In this document: positions 28,192 through 36,383 of the stretch, piece by piece
Layout: each line of letters opens with the position of its first letter
Position numbering within the stretch: position 1 is the first letter of the stretch
NCBI GenBank assembly: GCA_964410105.1
Contig: CAYPFY010000016.1
Location: 1-64,000 of the forward strand
From: CAYPFY01 sp964410105
GTDB taxonomy: Bacteria; Bacteroidota; Ignavibacteria; UBA10030; SZUA-254
Length of the DNA: 64,000 bases
Direction: 5' to 3'
Translations under genes and position numbers: made by a program
The notes under the pieces: generated by a model
What the model was told of the DNA's origin: nothing
The model's input: the letters and a program-made list of their open reading frames with translations, nothing else
The model's database searches: none

Positions 28192-28374
28192 GTGAACCGG
28201 AGGTTCATCGGCATTTCCATCGCCATCGGCGCGGGAGTGGGCGCGGCGGTCGGTGTCGCTGCCCACGACATCGGCACGTGGCTCAGCGTCGGCGTTGCCG
28301 TCGGCTTCGCGCTCGGCGCCGGCCTGGATGCCCAGAGAAAACGCCGCCGGGACTCCACTCGGTCCGGATCGTAA
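28192..28374 (+). CDS. small glycine-zipper membrane protein
   Basis: 60 residues from GTG 28192. It is nearly all one or two membrane segments with a glycine/alanine zipper (GISIAIGAGVGAAVGVAA, then VGVAVGFALGAGLD) and a basic tail (QRKRRRD). This matches a widespread small-protein family in which two short GxxxG helices are separated by an HDIGTW-like turn. The role is unknown; glycine zippers usually mediate helix packing or oligomer formation in the membrane. No good ribosome site is seen, which lowers confidence in the exact start. It lies 68 bp before the receptor gene. Confidence 0.65.
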   Translation: MNRRFIGISIAIGAGVGAAVGVAAHDIGTWLSVGVAVGFALGAGLDAQRKRRRDSTRSGS

Positions 28375-28442
28375 GGCTTTCCAGACGGCGTAAAACTCCC
28401 CTGAACAAGAGTCCCTCCCCCCTCCGTGAAGAGTGATATTCC

Positions 28443-30869
28443 GTGCGTACCGCAAATCTCTCATTGACCAAAAGCCTGATTATATCTGCCCTGGCGCTCG
28501 TCCTGTCGTTCGATTGCGCCGCCCAGACGCAGATCACGGGATCGGTCAGGGACGCTTCGACTGATCGTGCTCTCGAGTTTGTGAATGTCACTCTCTTTTC
28601 CCTGCCCGATAGCGGGATCGTGTCAGGTCAGGTGAGCGATAAGGACGGGAAATTCGGGCTTAATAGAATTCGCTTCGGAAGATTCTTTGTGCGCTGTTCA
28701 TTGATCGGATACCGGGAAACCAGGACCTCCGCTTTCGCCATCGATTCCCTGCACTCGTACGTGTCGCTCGGAGCCATTTTCCTCCGTCCCACGCCTGTAA
28801 ACCTCGACGAGGTGATTGTCACCGGCGAGAAATCGCTCTTCAATCTGGGCATAGACCGGAAGGTGTATAATGTCGATCAGGACCTGATGAGCAAGGCGGG
28901 TTCCGCGAGTGAGCTGCTGCAGAATATTCCATCGGTGCAGGTCGATCTCGACGGGAATGTCAGCCTCCGGGGTTCCCCCAGCGTGCAGATCACCGTAAAC
29001 GGAAAATCCTCGACCCTGATGGATAAAAGCAGCGCCGTGGTGCTGCAGCAGATGCCCGCCAACACCATAGAGAGAATAGAGGTGATCACCAATCCGTCGG
29101 CAAAGTATAAACCCGAAGGGACCTCGGGGATCATTAATATAGTTTTGAAGAAAAATGCATCTCCCGGTCTTAATGGCAATATTACCGGTAATGCCGGAAA
29201 TAACGGGCGGTATAACGCCAATGTCACACTCAATGATAATCCGGGCGATGTGAATTTTTTCGTGAGCTACAGCATCAGGAAGGACAACCGGAACCGGGCA
29301 ACCTCCGATGTCCGCGCCCAGGCTGACTCGTCGTCGGCTCTTTCATTTTATAACGGGGATCTTCAGTCACTGGCCAGCCCCCTCTCCAATATCGGCGTGC
29401 TCGGCGTGGATTATCACCTCACCCCGGAGGATCAACTGGGCCTGTCCGGCGATTTTTATGTCAATACGTTTACACGTACAGACCATCTGGGTGTGCTCCT
29501 CCATGACAATGCATCGGTGACGACAGGGGAATATGTTCGTACGCGTGTCGACCCCGAGTATGAGAGGAATTTTGAAGGCACTGCGTACTTTGAGCATGAT
29601 TTTGCGGGGGAAGACCATAGAGTGCGGCTCGAACTCTACGGGTCGACATCACCGGAACAGGAGGATAACCATTACACGAATCTTTATCTTTTCCCCCAGA
29701 ATTCCACAACGTACGATAATACGCTGATAAAACAGAAGGGCACCCGGAAGCAGATTTCGCTCGAATACTCCGGCCCCCTTTCGGAGAAGACGACGATCGA
29801 GGCGGGCTATTCAGGGGACTTTCGGAACGATGATTTTGATTTTCGGGCGGCGTTTTTCGATCCGAACAGCCAGAGTTTTACCCCGGATACTCTTAAGACT
29901 AACCGGTTTCTCTACGAAGGGGATGTGAACGCGCTCTATGCCACCTGGAAACAATCCCTCGGGTCCTTCGGCTTCCAGGCAGGGCTGAGAGGGGAAATTG
30001 CCACAAATTCATCCCACCTCGTCACCCGGGATTCGGCCGTCTCCACCGAATACTCCAGCCTCTATCCATCGCTCCACCTTTCTTATTCGCTGAGCAGTTT
30101 TACAGAGCTGCAGCTGAGCTACAGCCGCCGCACGAACCGCCCCCATGGGGATGACTTAAATCCGTTTCCCGAATACCGGGACCCCAGAAATATTTCTTCC
30201 GGAAATCCCTATCTTCTTCCAGAATACATTCATTCGCTTGAGCTTGGCTGCCAGTTCCAGAACGATGTTTTCACGTTTGTCCCCGCCGTCTATTACCGCG
30301 CCACCTCCAATAAATTCACGTCTGTGATTCGCGCTCTCAATGACTCGACTCTCCTGACGACTCGCCAGAACCTCTCCAGAGATAAGTCGGGTGGAGTTGA
30401 GATGATTCTCTCGGTGAGCGCGGGGAGCGTTTTCACAGCGCATTGGAGCGCCAACGGTTTCTATGAGCAGATCGACGCCTCAAATCTCGGTTACAGCGGC
30501 AAAAAATCGACGACGACCTGGACGAGTAATCTGACGTTTAGCGTCAGCCCTATGGCCATGTCGAAGTTTCAGGTCAATTCCACATACAATGCATCCAGGC
30601 TCACGCCGCAAGGGAAATTCAGGCCGAGCTACGCCGTGAATATGGGTTTCAAACAGGAGTTGTTGGAGGGAAAGCTGTCACTCCTCGCCACGATCTCGGA
30701 TCTCTTCAGGACCCAGAAACGCCAGCTTGAGCTCACTACCCCCATCCTTAATCAGACGGTGATCAATACACGGGACTCCCGTGTTGCCTACCTCGGCCTG
30801 ACGTACCATTTCGGTTCCCCCCCGAAAAAATCGAAGGAAGAACAGTTGCACTACGAGAACGGAGACTGA
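28443..30869 (+). CDS. TonB-dependent receptor-like outer-membrane protein
   Basis: 808 residues starting at GTG 28443 with a signal peptide ending near AAQTQ (residue 28). Residues ~29-115 are a carboxypeptidase-regulatory-like beta-sandwich (ITGSVRDASTDRALEFVNV). Residues ~120-230 are a plug domain with LDEVIVTGEKS, ELLQNIPSVQVDLDGNVSLRG and NTIERIEVITNPSAKYKPEG. The rest is an outer-membrane beta-barrel of the OMP_b-brl_3 type, common in Bacteroidota. It probably takes up or exports a ligand; the substrate is unknown because no SusD or transport partner is adjacent. The C-terminus ends in a short acidic tail (KKSKEEQLHYENGD) instead of an aromatic residue. Confidence 0.9.
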   Translation: MRTANLSLTKSLIISALALVLSFDCAAQTQITGSVRDASTDRALEFVNVTLFSLPDSGIVSGQVSDKDGKFGLNRIRFGRFFVRCSLIGYRETRTSAFAIDSLHSYVSLGAIFLRPTPVNLDEVIVTGEKSLFNLGIDRKVYNVDQDLMSKAGSASELLQNIPSVQVDLDGNVSLRGSPSVQITVNGKSSTLMDKSSAVVLQQMPANTIERIEVITNPSAKYKPEGTSGIINIVLKKNASPGLNGNITGNAGNNGRYNANVTLNDNPGDVNFFVSYSIRKDNRNRATSDVRAQADSSSALSFYNGDLQSLASPLSNIGVLGVDYHLTPEDQLGLSGDFYVNTFTRTDHLGVLLHDNASVTTGEYVRTRVDPEYERNFEGTAYFEHDFAGEDHRVRLELYGSTSPEQEDNHYTNLYLFPQNSTTYDNTLIKQKGTRKQISLEYSGPLSEKTTIEAGYSGDFRNDDFDFRAAFFDPNSQSFTPDTLKTNRFLYEGDVNALYATWKQSLGSFGFQAGLRGEIATNSSHLVTRDSAVSTEYSSLYPSLHLSYSLSSFTELQLSYSRRTNRPHGDDLNPFPEYRDPRNISSGNPYLLPEYIHSLELGCQFQNDVFTFVPAVYYRATSNKFTSVIRALNDSTLLTTRQNLSRDKSGGVEMILSVSAGSVFTAHWSANGFYEQIDASNLGYSGKKSTTTWTSNLTFSVSPMAMSKFQVNSTYNASRLTPQGKFRPSYAVNMGFKQELLEGKLSLLATISDLFRTQKRQLELTTPILNQTVINTRDSRVAYLGLTYHFGSPPKKSKEEQLHYENGD

Positions 30870-31072
30870 AAATGGTATCTCGGCCAATGTCCGGCCGATT
30901 CGGCAGCAACGATCGAAGTTCAGATCGGGGTTGATTTTGTGGTGAGCATGTAACGCTGTCCTCCCCGACCTCTCCTCCTGGTAGGGTCGCACCCTTACCT
31001 GGCAGCCGAACCGGCTCCGGCCATTTTGAGGCGGAATTCGGTGGTTTTGGTGTGCCCTCACGCACCTGTCCG

Positions 31073-31101
31073 TTGCCGATATGGGGCGATTTGGCTAACT
31101 T
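31073..31101 (+). promoter_or_regulatory. promoter of the matrixin-like gene
   Basis: TTGCCG (31073-31078), a 17-bp spacer and TAACTT (31096-31101). The predicted start of transcription is at about 31108, directly before ATG 31109, so the mRNA may be leaderless. Confidence 0.5.
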
Positions 31102-31108
31102 CGCTTTC

Positions 31109-32020
31109 ATGAAGTATGTCCTATCGGTTGCTTCTATTGCCCTGCTGGGCATTACTCCGTCCTGCAGCGACCTCTCTCATAAATCTTCGGACAATTCCTC
31201 CTATCCCGTCAAGTTCTCCGTCGGAAACGTCGACCCACGATTCGGAGTTTCCCCGGAGAAATTAAGGGTGCTCACAGATAAGGCGGTTTCAGTCTGGGAA
31301 GAGCCCGTCGGGCTCCATCTGTTCGAGCCCGATGACCCGGCCCCGCTGAAGATAAATCTGGTCTTCGACGACCGTCAGCAAAAGAAATTTGATGAAAAAC
31401 ACCTGCGGTCGAAGCTCGACGCGGGGGGAAAATCGTATGATGTTCTCATGCAGGAATACGATTCGGAGGTGCTTCTTGAAAAAAAGCTCGAGAGCGACTA
31501 CGCTTCCGAACAATCCTCCCTTCAGCAGAAGCTTGATGCCCATAATGCGCGCGTGGCATACTGGAATGCGCGGGGGGGAGCCCCGAGCGTGGAATTCTCC
31601 AGTCTTTCGATTGCGGAAAGGGAGATCGATAATCTGCGAGAAAGTCTCGAACGACACCGGCAGTATCTCAATAAGACGAACGACAATGTTAAGAGCCTCT
31701 CCGATGCGATCAATAATCTGGTTACCGATTATAATCTTCAGGTGAGTAATTATAACGGGCGATTCGTGGGGTCGAGGGAATTCGAAAAAGGCGCGTTCAA
31801 CGGCAGGGAGATCAATATCTATGAGTTCGACGATGACGCCGATCTTGAGCTCACCCTTATCCATGAGCTCGGTCATGCCCTGGGCTTTGATCATGTTGAC
31901 GATCCTCAGTCGATTATGTATTATAAGCTTGAGAAACAGGACAGGAAGAATATTCACCTCTCAGCCCAGGACCTCAATCTTGTGAAGCGAAAATTTTCCG
32001 AGCTGACAAAAAGATTCTAG
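31109..32020 (+). CDS. matrixin-like metalloprotease with a coiled-coil insertion
   Basis: 303 residues from ATG 31109, supported by the promoter and by an N-terminal export signal (MKYVLSVASIALLGITPSCS; C19 may be lipidated, although the lipobox is poor). Residues 32-90 look like the first half of a metzincin fold: a strand PVKFSVGNVDPRFG, then a helix and INLVFDDRQ. About 120 residues of predicted coiled coil follow (95-215, rich in Glu, Lys, Leu and Asn). After this comes the zinc site HELGHALGFDH (252-262) with a Met-turn SIMYY (M270). The motif predicts an active zinc endopeptidase in the periplasm or on the surface. The coiled coil between the two halves is unusual. Confidence 0.85.
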   Translation: MKYVLSVASIALLGITPSCSDLSHKSSDNSSYPVKFSVGNVDPRFGVSPEKLRVLTDKAVSVWEEPVGLHLFEPDDPAPLKINLVFDDRQQKKFDEKHLRSKLDAGGKSYDVLMQEYDSEVLLEKKLESDYASEQSSLQQKLDAHNARVAYWNARGGAPSVEFSSLSIAEREIDNLRESLERHRQYLNKTNDNVKSLSDAINNLVTDYNLQVSNYNGRFVGSREFEKGAFNGREINIYEFDDDADLELTLIHELGHALGFDHVDDPQSIMYYKLEKQDRKNIHLSAQDLNLVKRKFSELTKRF

Positions 32021-32117
32021 TTTGGTTGGAAAAGATCAGATATCAAACGGGAAGGCCCTTGCCACGCAGTCCGTTTCATACAGGACGGTGGGCCAAAACC
32101 CACTTACGGCCAAACTC

Positions 32118-32843
32118 ATGACGCTCAAATTCTCGGACTCGGCTCTTGCTCAATCCCGGCGCCGGGCCCTGACTATTCAGTTGCTCCTCCCTGCAGGGCT
32201 GGCGCTTTTCTTGTATTTCATGCCTCCCGTCGCAGGGGGTCTCCGTATGAAAATCGAAGCCGCAATCATCACGATCCTCGCTTTCGAGTCGATGTCGATC
32301 ATTCAATCCCGGAGCGTGTTCCGCAAGCTGAAAGAGCTCGCAGTCGAGATTTTCCCCGATCGGCTCGAACGGAAGGGAGGCAAGTTTACTGAGAAGATTG
32401 CTTTCACGGATATCACGGGTGTACGTATCGAGGATCGCCGCGCGGGCGGGATCGCATCGATCAGGCTGAGGGTGCAAGGTCGCGGTCAGCTCGTGCTTCA
32501 CGGGTTCGAGGACATGGAACTACTGGCCCGGTCCATAGAGGAGGGCGTATCGGATAAATCCATCATCCTGAGGAAGTCGCAGGCTCTCGATTGGAATAAC
32601 CCGCTTTACACGGTCGGCGGAGCTTCTCTCATGATACCGGTCATGCTCCTTCTCCAAAGACTGGAGGATAATGTTTACTTGGGGATTTCCGTTTTGTTCT
32701 TCTTCGTCGTCGGCATTTTCATCGCAGCGTATAGGCCGATTAGCCGAAGCGCGGGGGAACGGTTTTCCAGATATGAGCTGGTGGTCGGGATTCTCTCCAT
32801 GGTCCTCGCCCTGGGGATCGCAATCTTCATGTTCTGGCTCTGA
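32118..32843 (+). CDS. membrane protein with a PH-like domain
   Basis: About 241 residues from ATG 32118; an earlier GTG near 32088 or TTG at 32022 is possible and the start is uncertain. Two membrane segments lie near the N-terminus (IQLLLPAGLALFLYFM and MKIEAAIITILAFESMSII). A soluble beta-rich part follows, EIFPDRLERKGGKFTEKIAFTDITGVRIEDRR, which has the look of a bacterial PH (bPH) domain. Three further membrane segments end the protein (SLMIPVMLLLQ, LGISVLFFFVVGIFIAAY, ILSMVLALGIAIFMFWL). The function is unknown. It lies close behind the protease gene and may be co-transcribed. Confidence 0.7.
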   Translation: MTLKFSDSALAQSRRRALTIQLLLPAGLALFLYFMPPVAGGLRMKIEAAIITILAFESMSIIQSRSVFRKLKELAVEIFPDRLERKGGKFTEKIAFTDITGVRIEDRRAGGIASIRLRVQGRGQLVLHGFEDMELLARSIEEGVSDKSIILRKSQALDWNNPLYTVGGASLMIPVMLLLQRLEDNVYLGISVLFFFVVGIFIAAYRPISRSAGERFSRYELVVGILSMVLALGIAIFMFWL

Positions 32844-33268
32844 GCCAGGGACAACCGACCATCAATTCGGGAGGATCAAGAGCCTTTCGGATTGCCCTCA
32901 GCACCTGGGTTCGCGATCAGACGCGTAAGGATCTTGGCCCATCAGGCCAAGGGTGGTGTCATTGGGAGATGCAAGAATTTAGCCTGGAATTCCACAGGAT
33001 TAGTTTTCGGTGTGTGATTCTATCGGGTGGAGCTTGTATGTGCGGCCTGACCCGGTCGCACAGTCAGCCTCGTTATACGATCCTTTTGATTGTCGTTCGG
33101 AATGAAATCTCATCCTTCCTCACGCGGACGCTCAACGGGAGGAGGAAACATGCTCGTCCTCAGGATCTGTTTTCGAGGCTCACGCGATAGAACATCATTG
33201 GGTTGCAGGCGGGAAAAAGGCGATTCGTGCGAGGTCTTCTGTAACGGAGGTATCCAGCGGAACACGTG
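32844..33268. other. gene-free stretch before tRNA-Arg
   Basis: 425 bp with no frame that has family features, a signal peptide or a ribosome site. I see no promoter of the local form and no clear hairpin. It also forms the 3' flank of the tRNA on the minus strand. Confidence 0.5.
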
Positions 33269-33342
33269 TGCGCCCTGAGGGAGTCGAACCCCCAACCCTC
33301 AGATCCGAAGTCTGATGCTCTATCCAGTTGAGCTAAGGGCGC
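33269..33342 (-). tRNA. tRNA-Arg (anticodon UCG)
   Basis: A 74-nt cloverleaf on the minus strand: 7-bp acceptor stem (GCGCCCT/AGGGCGC), D-arm GCTC/GAGC, anticodon arm TCAGA-CTTCGGA-TCTGA with anticodon TCG, five-base variable loop, T-arm with TTCGACT loop, discriminator A. The 3' CCA is not encoded. It reads CGA and probably other CGN codons. Confidence 0.96.
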
Positions 33343-33682
33343 AGGAAAAATTCGCTTGCGGGTGTTTATGAAGCGGCCCACTACGAGTTAGACCGATCTG
33401 ATACGAACCGGTTGAACCAGTGGCTCGGCTGTCGACAGGTTCTCCGCGTCTCCGACGCGGATATGTAAATATAACATTTTGCAAATCGGGAGCAATAGCT
33501 CGCATGGCTCCGGATCGCGCATAGATCAAATTTTTCTAAGGGTTTCAATGTTTTAAGCGGGAAAAGGCTGCCCCCGCCCGGAGGCCTGGTCCAACACATG
33601 AACTGAACGATTCCCAGGCTCCCCGTGTGCGGGAGGCCGTAGCCGTCGCCGGGCCGAAATCCGATTTTTCCGAGCCGGAACC
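33343..33682. other. gene-free stretch with a short perfect hairpin
   Basis: About 340 bp between the tRNA and the next plus-strand promoter. It contains a perfect 7-bp inverted repeat CCGCGTC/GACGCGG with a three-base loop (33444-33460) and a T/A-rich stretch after it. No gene is supported. Confidence 0.5.
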
Positions 33683-33711
33683 TTGACTTGTAATGCGAAT
33701 GTTCCTACATT
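33683..33711 (+). promoter_or_regulatory. promoter of the 33764 gene
   Basis: TTGACT (33683-33688), a 17-bp spacer and TACATT (33706-33711). The expected start is near 33718, giving a leader of about 46 nt with an AAGGAG ribosome site. Confidence 0.6.
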
Positions 33712-33763
33712 GGAGACACACTTCGTTTTTCTTCCATCAATCTCAACAATCAAGGAGCGCGCC

Positions 33764-34063
33764 ATGTTCATCGTCCGCAATATCATGTACTGCAAGCCCG
33801 GCCAGGTTCGTGGAATGGTCGACACATTCAAGAATTTGTCCAAAACCCTCAAGAAGATTGGGGTTAAGGAGCCGATGCGCATTATGACCGATGTCGTCGG
33901 AGAACGATACTGGACCTGCGTCGTTGAAACGGAAGTGGATAGCATCGAGAAATGGAATCAGCGGATGCAGGAGTCAATGAAGGATAAGGAAGTGCAGAAG
34001 GTTATGAAGGATTATCACACGTTCGTCGAAAACGGGCGGCGAGAGATCTTTCAGATCGAGTAG
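33764..34063 (+). CDS. small dimeric alpha-beta barrel (NIPSNAP/EthD-like) protein
   Basis: 99 residues from ATG 33764, which follows AAGGAG; the longer frame from 33683 would begin inside the promoter. The pattern strand-helix-strand-strand-helix (FIVRNIMYCKPGQVRGMVDT, RIMTDVVGERYWTCVVETE, DSIEKWNQRMQ, GRREIFQIE) is that of a ferredoxin-like dimeric alpha-beta barrel. It resembles the NIPSNAP or EthD group and has the MTDVVGxRYWT signature often seen in such proteins. No catalytic role can be assigned. It is a single-gene unit that ends in a terminator. Confidence 0.78.
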   Translation: MFIVRNIMYCKPGQVRGMVDTFKNLSKTLKKIGVKEPMRIMTDVVGERYWTCVVETEVDSIEKWNQRMQESMKDKEVQKVMKDYHTFVENGRREIFQIE

Positions 34064-34084
34064 TGAAGAGCTGAACTGATCCCG

Positions 34085-34103
34085 GGCCCGTTCGGGCCTT
34101 TTT
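34085..34103 (+). terminator. terminator of the 33764 gene
   Basis: Stem GGCCC/GGGCC with a GTTC loop, followed by five T, 22 bp after the stop codon. Confidence 0.8.
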
Positions 34104-34173
34104 AACAGTGTGGCGCCCCTCCGAGCCTGTCCCCCTGAACGGACCGCGGCGGCGGAGGGGCACCAGACGTTCC

Positions 34174-34782
34174 TCAGAAGCTGAAATTGTACGAGATTCC
34201 TCCTCCGATCCCCGCATCGCTCCACTCCTGGCTTTCCAGCAGGTTGCCATTGTCTCTCTTGGAGAATATGTGGTCGAAACTCCCCCGAACATCAAGAGCC
34301 ACATCCTCCGTGAGTCTGACGCTGACTCCTGCCAGCCCCTCCAGCCCGAAGTTCGTCGTCTTTAGCTCGTTACCCGAGACAGAGACCGTGCTTCCGTCCT
34401 GCTGATATAGCGAATTGAATATCCCGGCCGAGGCTCCGACGTATGGCTGCACTCTGTCGGTGTTTATGAGCTGGCCAAAGTTGTACGTTAATCCTCCGAG
34501 CACCGGGATTTGGACGAGCTTGCGTCCGTCCACCGACTGGTAATTGGTCCAGCCGTAGCCGGATTCCACAAAAAGCGTCACTCCCGAACCGATCCCATAC
34601 CCTAGTGCCCCGCTGAACGAAGGGCCGACCTTGGAATCGGTTGAGCCGGCCCCGACAAGGATCGATGCGTCAGACGCGCCCCGGAGCGTTATCCGATTCT
34701 CGGGTGCGACCTGGGCGTATCCCGGGCTCGCAAGAGTTCCGAGAAGAACCGACATCATGAGAGATTTCCAGAAGTTTTTCAT
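34174..34782 (-). CDS. outer-membrane beta-barrel protein
   Basis: 202 residues with a signal peptide (cut near SPGYAQ, residue 24). The mature part is a small eight-strand-like barrel: alternating strands such as GVTLFVESGYGW, IPVLGGLTYNF, VQPYVGASAGIF, FGLEGLAGVSVRL and VALDVRGSFDHIF. It ends in the aromatic GISYNFSF typical of barrels recognised by BamA. It belongs to the OmpA/Opacity-type superfamily (PF13505-like). It starts 17 bp after the stop of the histidine kinase gene, with GAGGTACC upstream, so the two are likely one operon. Confidence 0.88.
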   Translation of the reverse strand: MKNFWKSLMMSVLLGTLASPGYAQVAPENRITLRGASDASILVGAGSTDSKVGPSFSGALGYGIGSGVTLFVESGYGWTNYQSVDGRKLVQIPVLGGLTYNFGQLINTDRVQPYVGASAGIFNSLYQQDGSTVSVSGNELKTTNFGLEGLAGVSVRLTEDVALDVRGSFDHIFSKRDNGNLLESQEWSDAGIGGGISYNFSF

Positions 34783-34799
34783 AATGGTACCTCGCTTTT

Positions 34800-35666
34800 T
34801 TATTGTGATTGGTTTTCGACAGTTTCAAGTCTTGTCGGGGACTTTATTAGTCCCGCCATTGGGAGTCGGCGGGTTTTTGGCGTTGAACCCGAATTCTGAC
34901 GCTTTTCTGTCAGCGGGAGGTGAATGTAAAACGAACTTCCATGGCCTCGCTGGCTCTCGACCCGGATTCTTCCCCCGTGCACTTCAACGGCAAGCTTACA
35001 GAAAGCGAGTCCGAGACCGCTTCCGGCATGAGCGCCGGGCGTGTCAGCACGCTCGAATTTCCCGAAAATTTTCGGTAAGAAATCATGCGGGATTCCCGAT
35101 CCGTTGTCGATGACGGCGATCAAGACCTCTCGCTGCCTCTTTTCGAGGCGTACTTCGATCGTCCCATCCTCAGCCGTGTGCTTGACGGCGTTGTCAAGGA
35201 GGTTCGTCAATACGCGCCGCATGAGCTCGGGGTCAATCGTTACCCCGACCGCGGGCGCACGGTTTGTGAAGAGAAGCACGCGCGGCCCGAAAAGCCCAGA
35301 CTCGCTTAGGCGCACCATCGTCGTGACGAGGAACTGGTCTATCGCGACCGGCATCGTCTGAATCGCCGGCTTGTGTCCTATCCTGCCGAGATCAAGGAGA
35401 TTTTGAATCATCGACATCATGGTCTCGCCGCTCCGTGCAGCTTGGCGGAGGAGGTTCTGCTGTGATTTTGGCAAGTGATTTTTTTGGCGTAAAACATCCA
35501 GGGTCAGCAGGATCGTGTTGAGCGGCGTCTTGAGATCGTGAATTATCATCTGAGCGTAATCACCATCAAGCCTCGGAATGATTGCGGTCTTTCGTGCTTG
35601 TTTTTCCCCATCGGTCAGTGTCACGAGGCGGTCGTGTGGGCTGCCGACACCATGCGAACTGTTCAT
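34800..35666 (-). CDS. soluble sensor histidine kinase
   Basis: 288 residues from the ATG at 35666, which has CAGGAA upstream. A longer frame from 35765 adds a basic, unstructured start. HisKA domain: IIHDLKTPLNTILLTLDVL with phospho-acceptor H43. HATPase: RRVLTNLLDNAVKH (N box), VIDNGSGIPHDF (G1), KIFGKFERAD (F box) and GSGLGLAFC (G2). No transmembrane or PAS domain is visible, so the signal comes from the cytosol or a partner. No response regulator is adjacent; the nearest stand-alone receivers are at 38927-39295 and 45864-46241. It lies downstream of arsR and an arsR-like operator palindrome. Confidence 0.9.
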   Translation of the reverse strand: MNSSHGVGSPHDRLVTLTDGEKQARKTAIIPRLDGDYAQMIIHDLKTPLNTILLTLDVLRQKNHLPKSQQNLLRQAARSGETMMSMIQNLLDLGRIGHKPAIQTMPVAIDQFLVTTMVRLSESGLFGPRVLLFTNRAPAVGVTIDPELMRRVLTNLLDNAVKHTAEDGTIEVRLEKRQREVLIAVIDNGSGIPHDFLPKIFGKFERADTPGAHAGSGLGLAFCKLAVEVHGGRIRVESQRGHGSSFYIHLPLTEKRQNSGSTPKTRRLPMAGLIKSPTRLETVENQSQ

Positions 35667-35808
35667 GCTAATTCCTGATTTTCTGTGACGTGAAGCGTTT
35701 GCAATACGCGACTTTATTGATTGAGACGTACGGCCGAGAGATTTATTGTTGAGTAAATCGTGCAAGTTTGTAACCGTATGCGATTGAGAGACTTATCGAC
35801 AGATTGAA

Positions 35809-35822
35809 ATATATCGATATAT
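35809..35822. promoter_or_regulatory. palindrome resembling the arsR operator, upstream of the kinase gene
   Basis: Perfect 14-bp palindrome ATATATCGATATAT. It shares the TATATCGA half-site with the larger palindrome at the arsR start. It lies between arsR and the histidine kinase gene, about 145 bp before the kinase start, so ArsR control of the kinase-barrel unit is plausible. Confidence 0.5.
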
Positions 35823-35837
35823 AGCGCAAAAAAAATT

Positions 35838-36116
35838 CTATTTTGAAACCATGGCAAGCATGCCTGCAAATTCAGCGAAAACTTTCTTGTTGACGGAGAT
35901 GGTGACATGACGGCCATTCTTGACCGCATCAAGCAGGCCTGCCTCAAAGAGAATCTTGATGTGGTGGGAAACCGTCGGCTGCGACAGGTTGCCGAGCTTG
36001 ACGGCATCTCCACAGGTTATTTTCCCCCGCCCGGCGATTTCCTTCAAAATCCGCAGCCTCGTCCTGTCGGCGAGCGCTTTGGCTATCTTGACCATCTGAT
36101 CATCGGGTGTTCTCAT
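35838..36116 (-). CDS. ArsR-family winged-helix regulator
   Basis: 92 residues, one winged helix: KALADRTRLRILKEIAG, then the recognition helix LSQPTVSHHIKILFEAGLL and a wing KNGRHVTISVN. This is the ArsR/SmtB fold with the conserved SQPTVSHHLK-like signature. The only cysteine is C35 (ITCGDAV), so no metal site of the ArsR or SmtB kind is evident, and the inducer is unknown. A palindromic operator overlaps the start codon and the -10 box, indicating self-repression. The predicted transcript starts at the ATG or one base before it. Confidence 0.9.
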   Translation of the reverse strand: MRTPDDQMVKIAKALADRTRLRILKEIAGRGKITCGDAVKLGNLSQPTVSHHIKILFEAGLLDAVKNGRHVTISVNKKVFAEFAGMLAMVSK

Positions 36117-36137
36117 ATATCGAAATGTATCAATATA
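36116..36137. promoter_or_regulatory. arsR operator
   Basis: A 22-bp inverted repeat, TATATCGA-N6-TCAATATA with one mismatch between the arms. It covers the -10 box and the start of arsR. A matching half-site recurs in the palindrome at 35809-35822. Confidence 0.65.
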
Positions 36138-36152
36138 TCAGATCAAAGTCAA
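36124..36152 (-). promoter_or_regulatory. arsR promoter
   Basis: Minus strand: TTGACT (36152-36147), a 17-bp spacer and TACATT (36129-36124). Transcription should begin at 36116-36117, where the ATG lies. Confidence 0.62.
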
Positions 36153-36383
36153 GTCCCGCCCTCCATCCGACAGCCGGTCCATACTTCATGAAATTTTCCC
36201 TATATTGAGATTAGCAAAAACTCAGGCTTTTCCCGCATTTTGCCGACTTTCCCTGACGAGGGTTAAACCTTGCGCGGGTTCGAAAGTCCATTGGGAAAAC
36301 CCGGTCGCTTGAGACATCCGGCCGGAGCCGGGGGTTGAATCTACCCTTCATGAGAGAAAGTTCCCCAAATACTTTCACCGACG

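Noticed and set aside
33444..33460. Second tRNA or small RNA near the tRNA-Arg gene
   Set aside because: Only a short perfect hairpin; no cloverleaf arms or T-loop sequence.
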